Part shown: positions 9,901-19,180 of the stretch, in pieces | Layout of the letters: every line of letters begins with the position of its first letter | How positions within the stretch are numbered: position 1 is the first letter of the stretch | Source: Oscillospiraceae bacterium MB24-C1 | Lineage (GTDB): Bacteria > Bacillota > Clostridia > Oscillospirales > Ruminococcaceae | Assembly: GCA_030913685.1 (NCBI GenBank) | Contig: CP133187.1 | Span: 1,699,501 to 1,763,500, forward strand | DNA: 64,000 bases | Direction: 5' to 3' | The notes under the pieces: model-generated | Databases searched by the model: none | The model's input: only the letters and a program-made list of their open reading frames with translations | What the model was told of the DNA's origin: nothing | Made by a program: the position numbers and the translations under genes

Positions 9901-11735
9901 TCAGCCGCGTGGGCAATCTCGTCGCGTAGCGGGTCATGCTGGGGTAAGATATAAAGCAGATGTCTAAACAGCCGCAATGCGGCCGCCTTTTGGGTCAGCT
10001 CCCCTTTTCTAAGCCACCACATAGCAAAGTTGGCCAGCTTGGCCGATTCCTCCGCGCCACAGAAGGCCGCAGGAATGTTGACAACAGAGTCAAGCAAAGC
10101 AAAGGCTGCGTCCGGTTCAACTGTGGCAGGGTTTTCGTAATGGTCGAACAGCTCATTGGCAAAGACAGCGGCATCGGTATCGGAACAGGAGTCCAGCAAG
10201 GCATCTATGGCAAGCTTGGCCGTATAGCGTATTTTGCTGATTTGCTGGGGTGTCAGCCGACTGTCAGGATAGATGAGCCGGTTAAAATAATCACACCACA
10301 GCTCATAGTGACGGGTGTCGCCCGGAGCCGGTTCACACCCGGTGGGCTGTTCTTTGCGATAACCGGAATGAAACCCTGCCAGAATGCGGCCAATCAAAGA
10401 TGCCGCCTGTCGGCGGATGTCGCCGTCCGGGTACATGAGCAACTCATACAAGAAAGAAAGCATCTGTTCCTTTTGCGCAGTACTCCAATAGGTAAAATAT
10501 TCTTCAAAGACCGAAACATAGGCTCTAAGCCGATCGGGAGATTTCTCACTGCGGGCGGCCTCAAGAATGTTACCAAACAACTGGTCATGTCCCAGCCGAT
10601 GCATCAGGCGGATGTTGTGATCCACAGCACGGTATCGCAGCGCCGCCACCGCCTCATCCATGCTCATTAGCGCTGCATCCTTGACAGGCGCGGGCTGCAC
10701 AGCTGGCAACGCAAGCGTCGTGTCCACCCCGAATGAGCGCATATATTCTTCAAAATCATGTAGCTTGGCATAAACGAACTGATATCGACGACGCTTGGCT
10801 GCGTCGACATGATCAAGTTTTTGCAAAATAACCTCAAAAGAATCGGCGAGAGAAAATATCTGAGAAATTTCGTGCCCATTTACATCGCGGGACTGCTTGA
10901 CCCGAAAATCAGCATAAACCAGCAACAGCGATTCGGAGGACAAATTCTCTATCTCAAGATCCCACACCGAATGGTTGGCCGCAATACGGCCGATGTCACC
11001 CAGCCCACGCCGGGCGCACCAAATGTCGGTATAATGATAATGCAGGTAGGGTACCCGCTCGCCGGCCTTGCAGCCGAATTTGCCGATGTCGTGAACGGCA
11101 GCCGCTGCCGACAGCAACGGTAAATCGACCAGCCCGCCGCCGGCATGAAAAGCCCGCGCGCAAGTCATGGCCACATGGTGTACCCCCGCGATATGCTCCA
11201 GCGTTCGAAACGGGGTGGTTTCGTGCCCTAGCCGCAATAGTTCATAAACAAAAACTTCTTTGAACCATCCACAAAACCGGCGGTATTCATCGGCGCTATC
11301 ATTGCCTTCCAATTCCTCTTTGGTGCAAAAAGCAAAATCAAATTGTGACGAAAAGGGCAACGATACCCGCTCTTCTTCAAACACCTGCTGCAAAACACGC
11401 AGATAGCACAGCGCACCGTCCCACTGCCGATCATCTTGCAACACCTCGGTCTGTGAGAACTGCAGTGCATTGGCAACCTGATAGGCGCAGTCGAGCCATC
11501 CTTCGCGCGGTTCGGGCGCAATGCTGTCCAAAAGAGGACGGACAACGGCCAGAACTTCGCCGCAGGTCATTCGTCGCTGAATGGGCAGCAGGGCAGACAG
11601 CGCCTGCACCCAGTCGACGCGCTCAAACAAAATCGTAGCCGATCGCGCCGACATGTTCAGCCTATTTAAAAAACTTTTATCAATCAGCGCTTGAAAAACG
11701 CGTGTGCCAACATGTCGGTCGAATTGATCTTCCAT
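6912..11735 (-). CDS. Giant multidomain protein: HD domain, helical repeats, NMNAT-like, GNAT-like and PRTase-like domains
   Basis: 1607 residues, apparently cytoplasmic. Visible in order: an N-terminal alpha-helical region; an HD-type metal-binding domain with HH near 186 and VHDIGKFG near 214; a long helical, HEAT-like region from about 370 to 870; a nucleotidyltransferase domain with PGTFDPFSISHKG near 916 and ISSTRIRE near 1068; a GNAT-like segment near 1150-1265; a phosphoribosyltransferase-like PRPP loop VILVDDLLHSG near 1418; and a C-terminal tail. The nucleotidyltransferase opening is closer to CoaD (PG-S/T-FDP), while the ISSTxIR end is closer to NadD. The start at 11735 follows GGAGG; an upstream in-frame ATG (11828) lacks one. 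It leads an operon with a dehydrogenase-like and a flavoprotein gene. A role in nucleotide or cofactor chemistry is inferred; the substrate is unknown. Confidence 0.8.
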   Translation of the reverse strand: MEDQFDRHVGTRVFQALIDKSFLNRLNMSARSATILFERVDWVQALSALLPIQRRMTCGEVLAVVRPLLDSIAPEPREGWLDCAYQVANALQFSQTEVLQDDRQWDGALCYLRVLQQVFEEERVSLPFSSQFDFAFCTKEELEGNDSADEYRRFCGWFKEVFVYELLRLGHETTPFRTLEHIAGVHHVAMTCARAFHAGGGLVDLPLLSAAAAVHDIGKFGCKAGERVPYLHYHYTDIWCARRGLGDIGRIAANHSVWDLEIENLSSESLLLVYADFRVKQSRDVNGHEISQIFSLADSFEVILQKLDHVDAAKRRRYQFVYAKLHDFEEYMRSFGVDTTLALPAVQPAPVKDAALMSMDEAVAALRYRAVDHNIRLMHRLGHDQLFGNILEAARSEKSPDRLRAYVSVFEEYFTYWSTAQKEQMLSFLYELLMYPDGDIRRQAASLIGRILAGFHSGYRKEQPTGCEPAPGDTRHYELWCDYFNRLIYPDSRLTPQQISKIRYTAKLAIDALLDSCSDTDAAVFANELFDHYENPATVEPDAAFALLDSVVNIPAAFCGAEESAKLANFAMWWLRKGELTQKAAALRLFRHLLYILPQHDPLRDEIAHAAETADCEGSTPLLFLQAYLGRMLGYDTTAPDGFLSRQSAVSNIFLDNLKTATPWIMKAVGVEYLLDLIEQGNHTNILHIATHFSNLIKVGENVVVRRMAGTSLLAMAPELTPERRNEIAVELSKALETGQSELSKYIPDYLGRFSLWLPPRELDELIDQMENLLCAASSVAVTAALDTVGAILAGYAVYASRFQQDAATLTNRRNRLAGLLLKGLASYREPVRQETLRILGEELFASKVMTYADKSALFVLVAKKLLCLISENGERELTFFYTAAALSHVYRFLVLYKIEDGPFCFSPPERVAFFPGTFDPFSISHKGIVQSIRDLGFEVYLAVDEFSWSKKAQPALVRRQIVNMSVADSFDVYLFPHDLPVNLANPSDLDRLRQVFAGRDLYLAVGSDVVANASSYRATAVPGCVQEMNHIVFRRVSSADGPETEADLRCIRGKVLQLQLPPYLEDISSTRIRENIDLGRDISNLIDPIVQDYIYRHSLYLREPQYKRLYRAGHLEFLPTQHPDDAQRAELLAAVTSGKKRPPCFDLRDDVIVLRDTGNGERILGYLTMRIVSAINLYDALQDDRLTNYVRKHTAGRILLLTGLHLVRHSNTSYNIGQLLMTEALSRAMGEDCGYAVYYPTNRKNDSAVINLLRRQGFVKAEVGGDRPLLLVDMRSPVVLIQNLATTLKEPFSSSTNVLDAIRQAHIRMQEALTGLYPGTLLLSLNAEVIYHRLVQKIVEANHVPAEPTVPRVLGEKMCVPFGKILRGNAIPNTVTKTIHTDKVFAQDLRSFDIEAFPGYAPLESQIRTIKSFCRPVILVDDLLHSGNRINALSPLLEHENIAIDRVLVGVMSGEGRDLMRTKGMKADCVYFVPNLRAWFVESTMYPFIGGDTVGHDEPSVPGLTPAINLVLPYAFPRFYKECRRDAVFKFSQVCIENSRDIIKVLESEFRSRFARNLTLSRLSEAVILPLSPDKGSCLYYDPNLPASTYLENDLKMLLRMRDVLE

Positions 11736-11816
11736 GGTATCCTCCAAACTGCCTGCACAGGCAAGCGGTTTAATTCTAGAACGCCGGGCACCAGAAACCG
11801 ATGATAGACTAATACT

Positions 11817-11822
11817 ATTATA
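11817..11822 (-). promoter_or_regulatory. Possible -10 box for the giant-protein operon
   Basis: A perfect TATAAT is read on the minus strand about 82-87 nt before the chosen ATG. No convincing -35 box is present at 16-18 nt, so this is tentative. Confidence 0.35.
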
Positions 11823-11920
11823 ACGCACCCACCGGCGCGAGAAAAGGGAAGTACACGAAAAATCTCAACGCAAAACGTTGATTTAAACCAAGCGTGCATT
11901 GAAAATATTGCAGATTAAGA

Positions 11921-11967
11921 AATGCGCCGGCCAATACCGTTTTTCAAACAGCATTGACCAGCGCATT
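11921..11967 (-). terminator. Terminator after panT
   Basis: On the minus-strand RNA, 15 nt pair fully with their partner (11953-11967 with 11921-11935), using two G-U wobbles, and TTTCTTAAT follows. On the plus-strand RNA the same two positions become A-C mismatches. That points to function on the minus strand, downstream of panT. Confidence 0.6.
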
Positions 11968-12014
11968 TTTTATTTTATATTCAGTTGGGGTTTATGTCTA
12001 CATCTTTTTCGCTA

Positions 12015-12635
12015 TTAAAGCCGCTGTCGTACGGCGACAGTACACAGCGCCTTAGAAATGGCCCCCGCCAGCACGCAGCAGGCTACCGCCTCGATCAATC
12101 CGTTGATGCCGACAAAAGCCAGTGCAAATGAAAAGGCACTTCTCGTCCCCATTCCGGTGACAATTTTCTGTATGAAATCGGTTTTATAAAAGAACAAAAC
12201 CAGAAAGGTCATAAAAAACAGGGTGTTAAACAGTGCGCCTAGAAAGCTGGTGGCCGCAAATGACAACAGTTTCTTTTTGTCCATCCGTGAAAGCGCTGCA
12301 AAAACAACACCGGTTAAAAAGCCCATGATTACACGGGGCACGAGACAGGTTAAAATCGTACCGACAGGATTGATCCCCATCAGTGCAGTACCAAAAGGCT
12401 CAAGCCCAAAGCATTGGATGAGCGATGTCACACCAAACGCCAGCCCCAGGACAGCCCCCGTCATCGGCCCCATAACAATTGCGCCGATAATCACTGGCAC
12501 AGACAACAGCGTGATACTCAAACCTCCGGTTTTAAAATATCCCAGCGGTGTAAAGGCCATTACAAAAATGATTGCCGTCAGCAATGCCGTACGTACCATT
12601 TTGCTCGCGCCGTGCTTTTTCTTTAAGTTTGACAT
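12015..12635 (-). CDS. panT: ECF transporter S component, predicted pantothenate transporter PanT
   Basis: 206-residue polytopic membrane protein with about six hydrophobic segments. GPMTGAVLGLAFGVTSLIQC and the NPVGTILTCLVPR segment fit the PanT group of ECF S components, which bind pantothenate and work with a shared EcfA-EcfT module encoded elsewhere. It follows coaX, pantothenate kinase, on the same strand, which supports the substrate call. The ATG follows GAGGAG with 7 nt spacing. Between the two genes is a 222-nt gap containing a closed RNA structure that may control this gene separately. Confidence 0.8.
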   Translation of the reverse strand: MSNLKKKHGASKMVRTALLTAIIFVMAFTPLGYFKTGGLSITLLSVPVIIGAIVMGPMTGAVLGLAFGVTSLIQCFGLEPFGTALMGINPVGTILTCLVPRVIMGFLTGVVFAALSRMDKKKLLSFAATSFLGALFNTLFFMTFLVLFFYKTDFIQKIVTGMGTRSAFSFALAFVGINGLIEAVACCVLAGAISKALCTVAVRQRL

Positions 12636-12696
12636 TGTTATTCTCCTCGCTGCCGCTCACCTTATACCGCCCCATTAAAAATTGAATAACTTAATA

Positions 12697-12775
12697 GACA
12701 GATTTTCGTCTAGCAAGGGCGAAGAGGAAAACGGGCTACCGCCTACCGCCGACGATGCAAAACCCAAAATCTGTC
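12697..12775 (-). promoter_or_regulatory. Structured RNA element in the panT leader, class unknown
   Basis: On the minus strand GACAGATTTT (12775-12766) pairs perfectly over 10 bp with AAAATCTGTC (12706-12697), enclosing 59 nt. Inside, CGTC can pair with GACG and GGCG with CGCC, and a small GGC-GGTA-GCC hairpin forms next to a tandem GGCGGTA repeat. This is the layout of a P1-closed aptamer with a junction. It ends about 60 nt before the panT start. I could not match it to FMN, TPP, THF, preQ1 or other ECF-linked riboswitch classes by eye. Confidence 0.45.
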
Positions 12776-12857
12776 GCAAAGAAACCATTTTTTATTGGGC
12801 CCACAGTATCAATGGGATGCGACGCATTATTTATAATCCGCCCGCAGCGCAGGCTTG

Positions 12858-13622
12858 TTACACGTTTTTCTTGTAAATGGTTAAAAGGCCGTCTAACAGC
12901 AGATCGTTGTCAATGGTCACATTGCGCTTGCAGTGGGGAATAACGGCATTAGCCAGCCCGCCGCAAGCTACGACGGTTTTAACCTCGCCCAGTGCCTCGG
13001 AAAAGCGGTCGATCATGCCATCCACCATTGAGGCCGTGCCCAGAATACTGCCGGACATCATGGCATCCACCGTTTCGGTGCAGATAACCTTGAGCTCACT
13101 GCTAAGGCCCACTGCAGGTAGCAGCGCAGTGCTTTTAGTCAATGCGCCCAGGGATACCAGCACGCCAGGGGCAATCGCGCCGCCGATATAAGCCTTGTTT
13201 GCATCCACAACAGTAATCTTCGTCGCCGTGCCGAGGTCAATAATGATCGCGGGCAATGGATATTTGGTCATTGCGCCCACCGCTGTGCAGCAGAGGTCGG
13301 CTGCCAGCGTGCTCGGGTCATCTATGCGAATATTAAGCCCAGTCTTGACACCTGGGCCGACCGCCAGAACCGGAATATCGCAGATCACTTTGATGGCCTG
13401 CTTCATTACCGAGGTCAGGTTTGGTACCACCGAAGAAATCGCCGCGCCGGTCAGCGCTTTAGCGTCGATGTCATGCAACGCAAAAATATTAAAAAGCAGC
13501 ACCGCGTGCTCGGTATCGGTGCGCAGTGGATCGGTTTTTATACGAGCAGAGAACACCAGTCCCTCCTGCTTGTGTACTCCAAAAACAATGTTGGAGTTGC
13601 CGATATCTATAGTTAGAATCAT
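12858..13622 (-). CDS. coaX: Type III pantothenate kinase
   Basis: Phosphorylates pantothenate to 4'-phosphopantothenate, the first step of CoA synthesis, in the cytoplasm. The 254-residue length fits CoaX. It opens with MILTIDIGNSNIVFG, the ASKHA phosphate-binding loop. IDLGTATKITVVD is the second conserved nucleotide-binding motif, and GGAIAPGVLVSLGAL is the CoaX signature. The ATG at 13622 follows GGAGG; the longer in-frame version (13658) would start inside the promoter. It lies upstream of panT, so uptake and first phosphorylation are encoded together. It is divergent from parA. Confidence 0.95.
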   Translation of the reverse strand: MILTIDIGNSNIVFGVHKQEGLVFSARIKTDPLRTDTEHAVLLFNIFALHDIDAKALTGAAISSVVPNLTSVMKQAIKVICDIPVLAVGPGVKTGLNIRIDDPSTLAADLCCTAVGAMTKYPLPAIIIDLGTATKITVVDANKAYIGGAIAPGVLVSLGALTKSTALLPAVGLSSELKVICTETVDAMMSGSILGTASMVDGMIDRFSEALGEVKTVVACGGLANAVIPHCKRNVTIDNDLLLDGLLTIYKKNV

Positions 13623-13657
13623 AAACGTGCCTCCGCAGTGGATTTTTGTGCATTCCA

Positions 13658-13687
13658 ATAATACGCCCTGTACGTCGTTTTTGTCAA
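13658..13687 (-). promoter_or_regulatory. Sigma-A promoter for coaX
   Basis: On the minus strand TTGACA (13687-13682) and TATTAT (13663-13658) are separated by 18 nt, with the start codon about 36 nt after the -10 box. Confidence 0.75.
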
Positions 13688-13761
13688 GAAATAGCCTTAT
13701 TGGGCAAACGTGATTAAAATTTGCTAATTTTATGCCAAATCTGGCGTTATTATCAGATTTA

Positions 13762-13770
13762 TGCTATAAT
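13762..13770 (+). promoter_or_regulatory. Extended -10 promoter for parA
   Basis: TGCTATAAT is an extended -10 with a perfect TATAAT (13765-13770). No good -35 box is seen, which is usual for extended -10 promoters. The transcript would start near 13777 with a leader of about 70 nt. Confidence 0.5.
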
Positions 13771-13849
13771 AAACACTACTTATGAAATTGATATTTTAGC
13801 TGTTCTCCCCTTTGATGGGAGAATGGCATCAAGCAACGGAGGGATGCTA

Positions 13850-14626
13850 ATGGGCCGTGTCATCGCTGTCACCAACCAAAAGGGCGGCGTGGGCAAAACC
13901 ACCACCGCAGTTAATCTGGCCGCATCGCTCGGAGACATTGGAAAAAGGGTGCTTTTGGTGGACGCTGATCCGCAAGGCAATTCCACCAGCGGCTTCGGCG
14001 TGAACAAAAAGGATCTGAAAAAGTCCACCTATCATCTTTTGGTTGAAGGCGCACGGGCAGATGAAATCAGACTAACTACCCCATTTAAAAAGGTGGACAT
14101 CCTGCCGGCCGGTATTGAACTTGCCGCCGCTGAAATAGAGCTTGTCGATTTGCCAGAGCGCGTTTATAGGCTGCGTTCAGCTATTCTGCCGATTAAAGAA
14201 AGCTATGACTATATTCTAATAGACTGTCCGCCCTCACTCGGGCTGGTCACGCTAAACGCGCTAACCGCTTCTGACACCATTTTGATCCCCATTCAGTGTG
14301 AGTATTATGCACTGGAGGGGCTTTCGCAGCTTATGGCGACGGTCCGTCAGGTCAAGCGGCTGTATAACGCGAGAATCGACATTGAGGGCGTGCTGCTCAC
14401 TATGTATGACGGTCGGTTAAACCTGACACTACAGGTGGTGGATGAAGTCAAAAAATTCTTCCCCAAAAAAGTATTCAAAACGGTCATTCCCCGCAATGTC
14501 CGACTTTCAGAAGCGCCGGGATTCGGCATGCCGGTGCTTTATTACGACCGTGTTTCAAAAGGCACCGCCGCCTATTGTGAGCTGGCCCAAGAAATACTTA
14601 AAAATCACCCTGATGCATTAAAATAA
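13850..14626 (+). CDS. parA: ParA-family chromosome partitioning ATPase (Soj)
   Basis: 258-residue deviant Walker A ATPase that binds DNA and acts with ParB in origin segregation. KGGVGKTTTAVNLAASLG is the P-loop with the signature lysine, VDADPQGNSTS follows, and the switch region contains IDCPPSLG. The start at 13850 (MGRVIAVTNQKGG) has GGAGGG about 6 nt upstream; the ATG at 13844 directly abuts that site. Longer in-frame starts would extend through the promoter. parB follows after about 16 nt. No obvious parS palindrome was noticed in the window, though I could not search exhaustively. Confidence 0.93.
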   Translation: MGRVIAVTNQKGGVGKTTTAVNLAASLGDIGKRVLLVDADPQGNSTSGFGVNKKDLKKSTYHLLVEGARADEIRLTTPFKKVDILPAGIELAAAEIELVDLPERVYRLRSAILPIKESYDYILIDCPPSLGLVTLNALTASDTILIPIQCEYYALEGLSQLMATVRQVKRLYNARIDIEGVLLTMYDGRLNLTLQVVDEVKKFFPKKVFKTVIPRNVRLSEAPGFGMPVLYYDRVSKGTAAYCELAQEILKNHPDALK

Positions 14627-14642
14627 TGAGGATGTGAATGCT

Positions 14643-15488
14643 ATGGCAAAACCTAAGCGCGGCCTTGGCAAGGGGTTAGAGGCGCTGTTCGCCGATAACG
14701 ACACCGCCGATGTTTCGGTTTCTACCCTTGCCATCGGCGAGATAGAGCCGAATCAGGATCAGCCTCGAAAGGAGTTTTCTCCTGAGGCACTTTCGCAGCT
14801 TGCTGAATCTATTAAAGAACACGGCATTTTGCAACCGTTGGTTGTGCGCCCACGTCCAAACGGGCGCTATCAGATTGTTGCGGGCGAACGTCGCTGGCGT
14901 GCTTCGCGCATTGCGGGGCTATCAGAGCTGCCGGTAATCATCCGCGAGCTGACCGACGAACAGGCTTTTGAGGTGGCTCTGGTCGAAAACCTCGTACGCG
15001 CCGATTTAAACCCGATTGAAGAAGCACTAGGCTATCGCACACTGGTGGAAACCTTTTCGATGACACAGGAGCGCATTGCACAGCGGGTCGGTCGATCTCG
15101 ATCGGCCGTCGCCAACGCGCTTCGTTTATTGAGTTTGCCCAAGGAAGTATTAGCCATGCTTGAAAAGGGCAACCTTTCTTCAGGGCACGCTCGTGCGCTG
15201 CTGCCACTGAATGAGAAAGATGCGTTGGAGGCGGCCAACCGCGTTGTTTCGCAGGCGTTATCAGTTCGCCAGACCGAACAGCTGGTCAAACAGATGTTAA
15301 AAGCACCCCCTGCGCCAAAGGCGCCCCCGCTCACCCCGTCATTTTATCGTGAGATGGAGCTGGCTTTAAAAGATACCCTCTCCCGTCGGGTCAAGGTTAT
15401 CTCCAAAGGCAAGGGTAAGGGCGAGTTGGTGCTGGAGTTCTACTCGGACGAAGAGCTGCGCGAGCTGGGCGAAAAGCTGGGGAAATAA
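14643..15488 (+). CDS. parB: ParB-family chromosome partitioning protein (Spo0J)
   Basis: 281-residue CTPase and parS-binding clamp partner of ParA. It has an N-terminal KPKRGLGKGLEALFADND leader. The ParB/Srx box includes QPRKEFSPEALSQLAESI and the CTP-binding GERRWRAS. A helix-turn-helix follows in SMTQERIAQRVGRSRSAVAN, then a C-terminal dimerisation domain. The ATG at 14643 is preferred because GAGGA lies about 10 nt upstream; the in-frame GTG at 14634 nearly touches it. It forms an operon with parA, and an 83-nt gap precedes serS. Confidence 0.93.
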   Translation: MAKPKRGLGKGLEALFADNDTADVSVSTLAIGEIEPNQDQPRKEFSPEALSQLAESIKEHGILQPLVVRPRPNGRYQIVAGERRWRASRIAGLSELPVIIRELTDEQAFEVALVENLVRADLNPIEEALGYRTLVETFSMTQERIAQRVGRSRSAVANALRLLSLPKEVLAMLEKGNLSSGHARALLPLNEKDALEAANRVVSQALSVRQTEQLVKQMLKAPPAPKAPPLTPSFYREMELALKDTLSRRVKVISKGKGKGELVLEFYSDEELRELGEKLGK

Positions 15489-15571
15489 CAAATTACTTTA
15501 AAAATGAATAATTCACGGCATTAGCCGCGTCAGTTAATATTAAACAAACAGAAATGGATTGGTGAAGCATC

Positions 15572-16846
15572 ATGCTGGATATGAAGGTAATCAGACAGGA
15601 TCCCGAGCAGGTCAAACAGGCCTGCCGCAACCGTAATAAGGATCTTGACGCTGTCGTGGACGAAATTTTGGAGATCGACGCAGAGCGCCGCACCATCACC
15701 TCCGAAGCCGAAGCGCTCAAGGCCAAACAGAATCAGGCCAGCCGCGAAATCCCCGCTATCAAGAAGGCGGGCGGCGATATTTCTGGCGTTATGGCCGAGA
15801 TGAAGGAAATTTCCGCAAAGGTCGGCGAGCTGGATCAGCAGCTTTCTGAGCTTGAAGCCAAACAGCGCGATCTGGCGCTTTCGATACCCAATATACCGCA
15901 CGCAAGCGTACCGGTAGGCAAAGACGACAGCGAAAATATTGAAATCCGCCGCTGGGGTACCCCCACCGAGTTTCCATTTGAGCCCAAGGCTCACTGGGAT
16001 ATTGGTGCCGACCTCAATATTCTTGATCCCGAGCGCGCCGCAAAGGTTACCGGCAAACGCTTTCACTTCTACCGCGACCTTGGCGCACGCTTAGAGCGCG
16101 CTATTGTCAATTATTTTCTCAATACCCACACCGCGAACGGCTATGTTGAGATTCAGCCCCCCTTCATGGCCAACCGCGCTTCGATGACCGGCACCGGCCA
16201 ACTACCCAAGTTTGAAGAGGATATGTTTAAGCTCGATGGACTGGATTATTTCCTTATCCCCACGGCCGAGGTGCCGGTGACCAACCTACATCGCGATGAG
16301 ATTTTGTCTGGCAGAGAGCTACCCATTAAATACTGCGCCTACTCCGCCTGCTTCAGAGCCGAGGCCGGCTCCGCAGGGCGTGATACCCGCGGCTTAATTC
16401 GTCAGCACCAGTTTAACAAGGTGGAGCTGGTCAAATTCGCCGACCCCACCACCAGCTATGACGAACTGGAAGAGTTGACTCACGAGGCAGAGCTAGTACT
16501 CCAGGGCCTGGGGCTGCCCTATCGCGTTGTCGCACTGTCCTCCGGCGATCTGGGCTTTTCTTCGGCCAAAACCTATGACATCGAAGTTTGGATGCCCTCT
16601 TACGGTCGTTATGTCGAAATTTCATCCTGCTCCAACTTTGAAGATTTCCAGGCGCGCCGCCTCGCATGCCGTTATAAGTATGAAAAAGGCGACAAGGCGC
16701 AGCTTGTACACACCCTAAACGGTTCCGGCGTTGCGGTCGGTAGAACGGTAGCCGCCATTCTCGAAAACTTCCAGAACGGCGACGGCTCGGTCACCATCCC
16801 CGAGGCGCTACGTCCGATGATGGGTGTTGATAAGATTACGAAGTAA
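15572..16846 (+). CDS. serS: Seryl-tRNA synthetase
   Basis: Class II synthetase that charges tRNA-Ser, and also tRNA-Sec where present. The 424-residue length is standard. An N-terminal coiled-coil arm (about residues 25-105) binds the tRNA long variable arm. Motif 2 is [15 protein letters not shown] and motif 3 includes [10 protein letters not shown]. No T-box is visible in the short upstream gap, so it may be transcribed with parAB. The ribosome-binding site is weak (GGTGAAG). Its stop codon overlaps the next start in TAATG. Confidence 0.97.
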   Translation: MLDMKVIRQDPEQVKQACRNRNKDLDAVVDEILEIDAERRTITSEAEALKAKQNQASREIPAIKKAGGDISGVMAEMKEISAKVGELDQQLSELEAKQRDLALSIPNIPHASVPVGKDDSENIEIRRWGTPTEFPFEPKAHWDIGADLNILDPERAAKVTGKRFHFYRDLGARLERAIVNYFLNTHTANGYVEIQPPFMANRASMTGTGQLPKFEEDMFKLDGLDYFLIPTAEVPVTNLHRDEILSGRELPIKYCAYSACFRAEAGSAGRDTRGLIRQHQFNKVELVKFADPTTSYDELEELTHEAELVLQGLGLPYRVVALSSGDLGFSSAKTYDIEVWMPSYGRYVEISSCSNFEDFQARRLACRYKYEKGDKAQLVHTLNGSGVAVGRTVAAILENFQNGDGSVTIPEALRPMMGVDKITK

Positions 16847-17595
16847 TGGCGCGTTATCAGTATAGCCGTGCGCATATTGTGCCCGTTTATGACTGTGACC
16901 TGTTTTGCCGCCTTCGGCCTTCAGCTATGCTGCGGTATATCCAGTCGGCGGCCGGAGAACATCTAGACTCACTCGGGTTAACCCACCAACGGCTTTACGA
17001 CGAGGGTTTTGTTTTTGTTGTCGCTGGAACGGCGCTTAAAGTTTATCGTGCGCCGACCGTTGGCGAACATATTATGATTTCTACCGCGCCCTTTCCCGGG
17101 CGCGGTGCTAATATGTTGCGCGAAACGGTACTGCAAGACGAAAATGGCACTTTACTAGTCGAATGCCAAACAAACTGGGCGCTGATTGATTCGCGTACGA
17201 ACCGTCTGCTGCGCGCTTCCTCTTTTCCTTACGCGCTGCCGATGCTCGGCGGAGAATGGACACCGTTTTTTGATCCCACACGCATCCGTATTCACCTGCA
17301 AGAAGAACCGGACGGCATCGTCGAGCGCATTGTCCGTCTGTCCGATCTCGACCAGAATCTGCATATGAACAACACGGTCTATGCCGACATTCTCACCGAC
17401 TGTTTCGGTGACGCTTACATCAACAGCAGCGGATTGGACACACTGTTTTTGCGCTATCATTTACAGGCCAAGATGCACGATTGCCTGACGCTGGAATACG
17501 GCCGTGACAACCAACTGTTTGTGGTGCGCGCACGCCGCGGTGAAAAGAACTGCTTTGAGGGGGCTTTTTCTCTCAAACCCCTTGAAACCGTTTAG
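16846..17595 (+). CDS. Acyl-ACP thioesterase family protein
   Basis: 249 residues with the double hotdog layout of bacterial acyl-ACP thioesterases (FatA/FatB family), which release fatty acids from acyl carrier protein. The first hotdog carries YDCDLFCRLRPSAMLRY and the second carries the asparagine/histidine-containing LDQNLHMNNTVYADIL, typical of the catalytic region. The start codon overlaps the serS stop by one base (TAATG), so translation is probably coupled. Chain-length preference cannot be read from sequence. The guaB promoter lies in its last codons. Confidence 0.82.
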   Translation: MARYQYSRAHIVPVYDCDLFCRLRPSAMLRYIQSAAGEHLDSLGLTHQRLYDEGFVFVVAGTALKVYRAPTVGEHIMISTAPFPGRGANMLRETVLQDENGTLLVECQTNWALIDSRTNRLLRASSFPYALPMLGGEWTPFFDPTRIRIHLQEEPDGIVERIVRLSDLDQNLHMNNTVYADILTDCFGDAYINSSGLDTLFLRYHLQAKMHDCLTLEYGRDNQLFVVRARRGEKNCFEGAFSLKPLETV

Positions 17596-17610
17596 CACAG
17601 GTGCTAGAAT
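17582..17610 (+). promoter_or_regulatory. Sigma-A promoter for guaB
   Basis: TTGAAA (17582-17587) and TAGAAT (17605-17610) are 17 nt apart, with an extended -10 TGC. The -35 box lies inside the 3' end of the thioesterase gene. A second TATAAT at 17635-17640 is too close to the ribosome-binding site and lacks a -35 box. Confidence 0.65.
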
Positions 17611-17643
17611 AGACAAAATATTTGAAACAGCACCTATAATTGA

Positions 17644-19131
<1,488 letters not shown>

Positions 19132-19138
19132 TTACAAA

Positions 19139-19180
19139 GAACCTCGGGAACCTGTTGTTACAGATTCCCGGGGGGTTTTT
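19139..19180 (+). terminator. Intrinsic terminator after guaB
   Basis: AACCTCGGGAA pairs with TTCCCGGGGGGTT around an inner CTGT/ACAG stem, and TTTTT follows. Its T-tract touches the stop codon of the convergent tspO gene. Confidence 0.75.

Noticed and set aside
9960-10670. 236-residue plus-strand frame inside the giant minus-strand gene
   Set aside because: Antisense frame caused by codon bias of the real gene; no start signal or family resemblance.
11736-11828. 31-residue N-terminal extension of the giant protein
   Set aside because: The ATG at 11735 has a perfect GGAGG; the extension includes the predicted -10 region.
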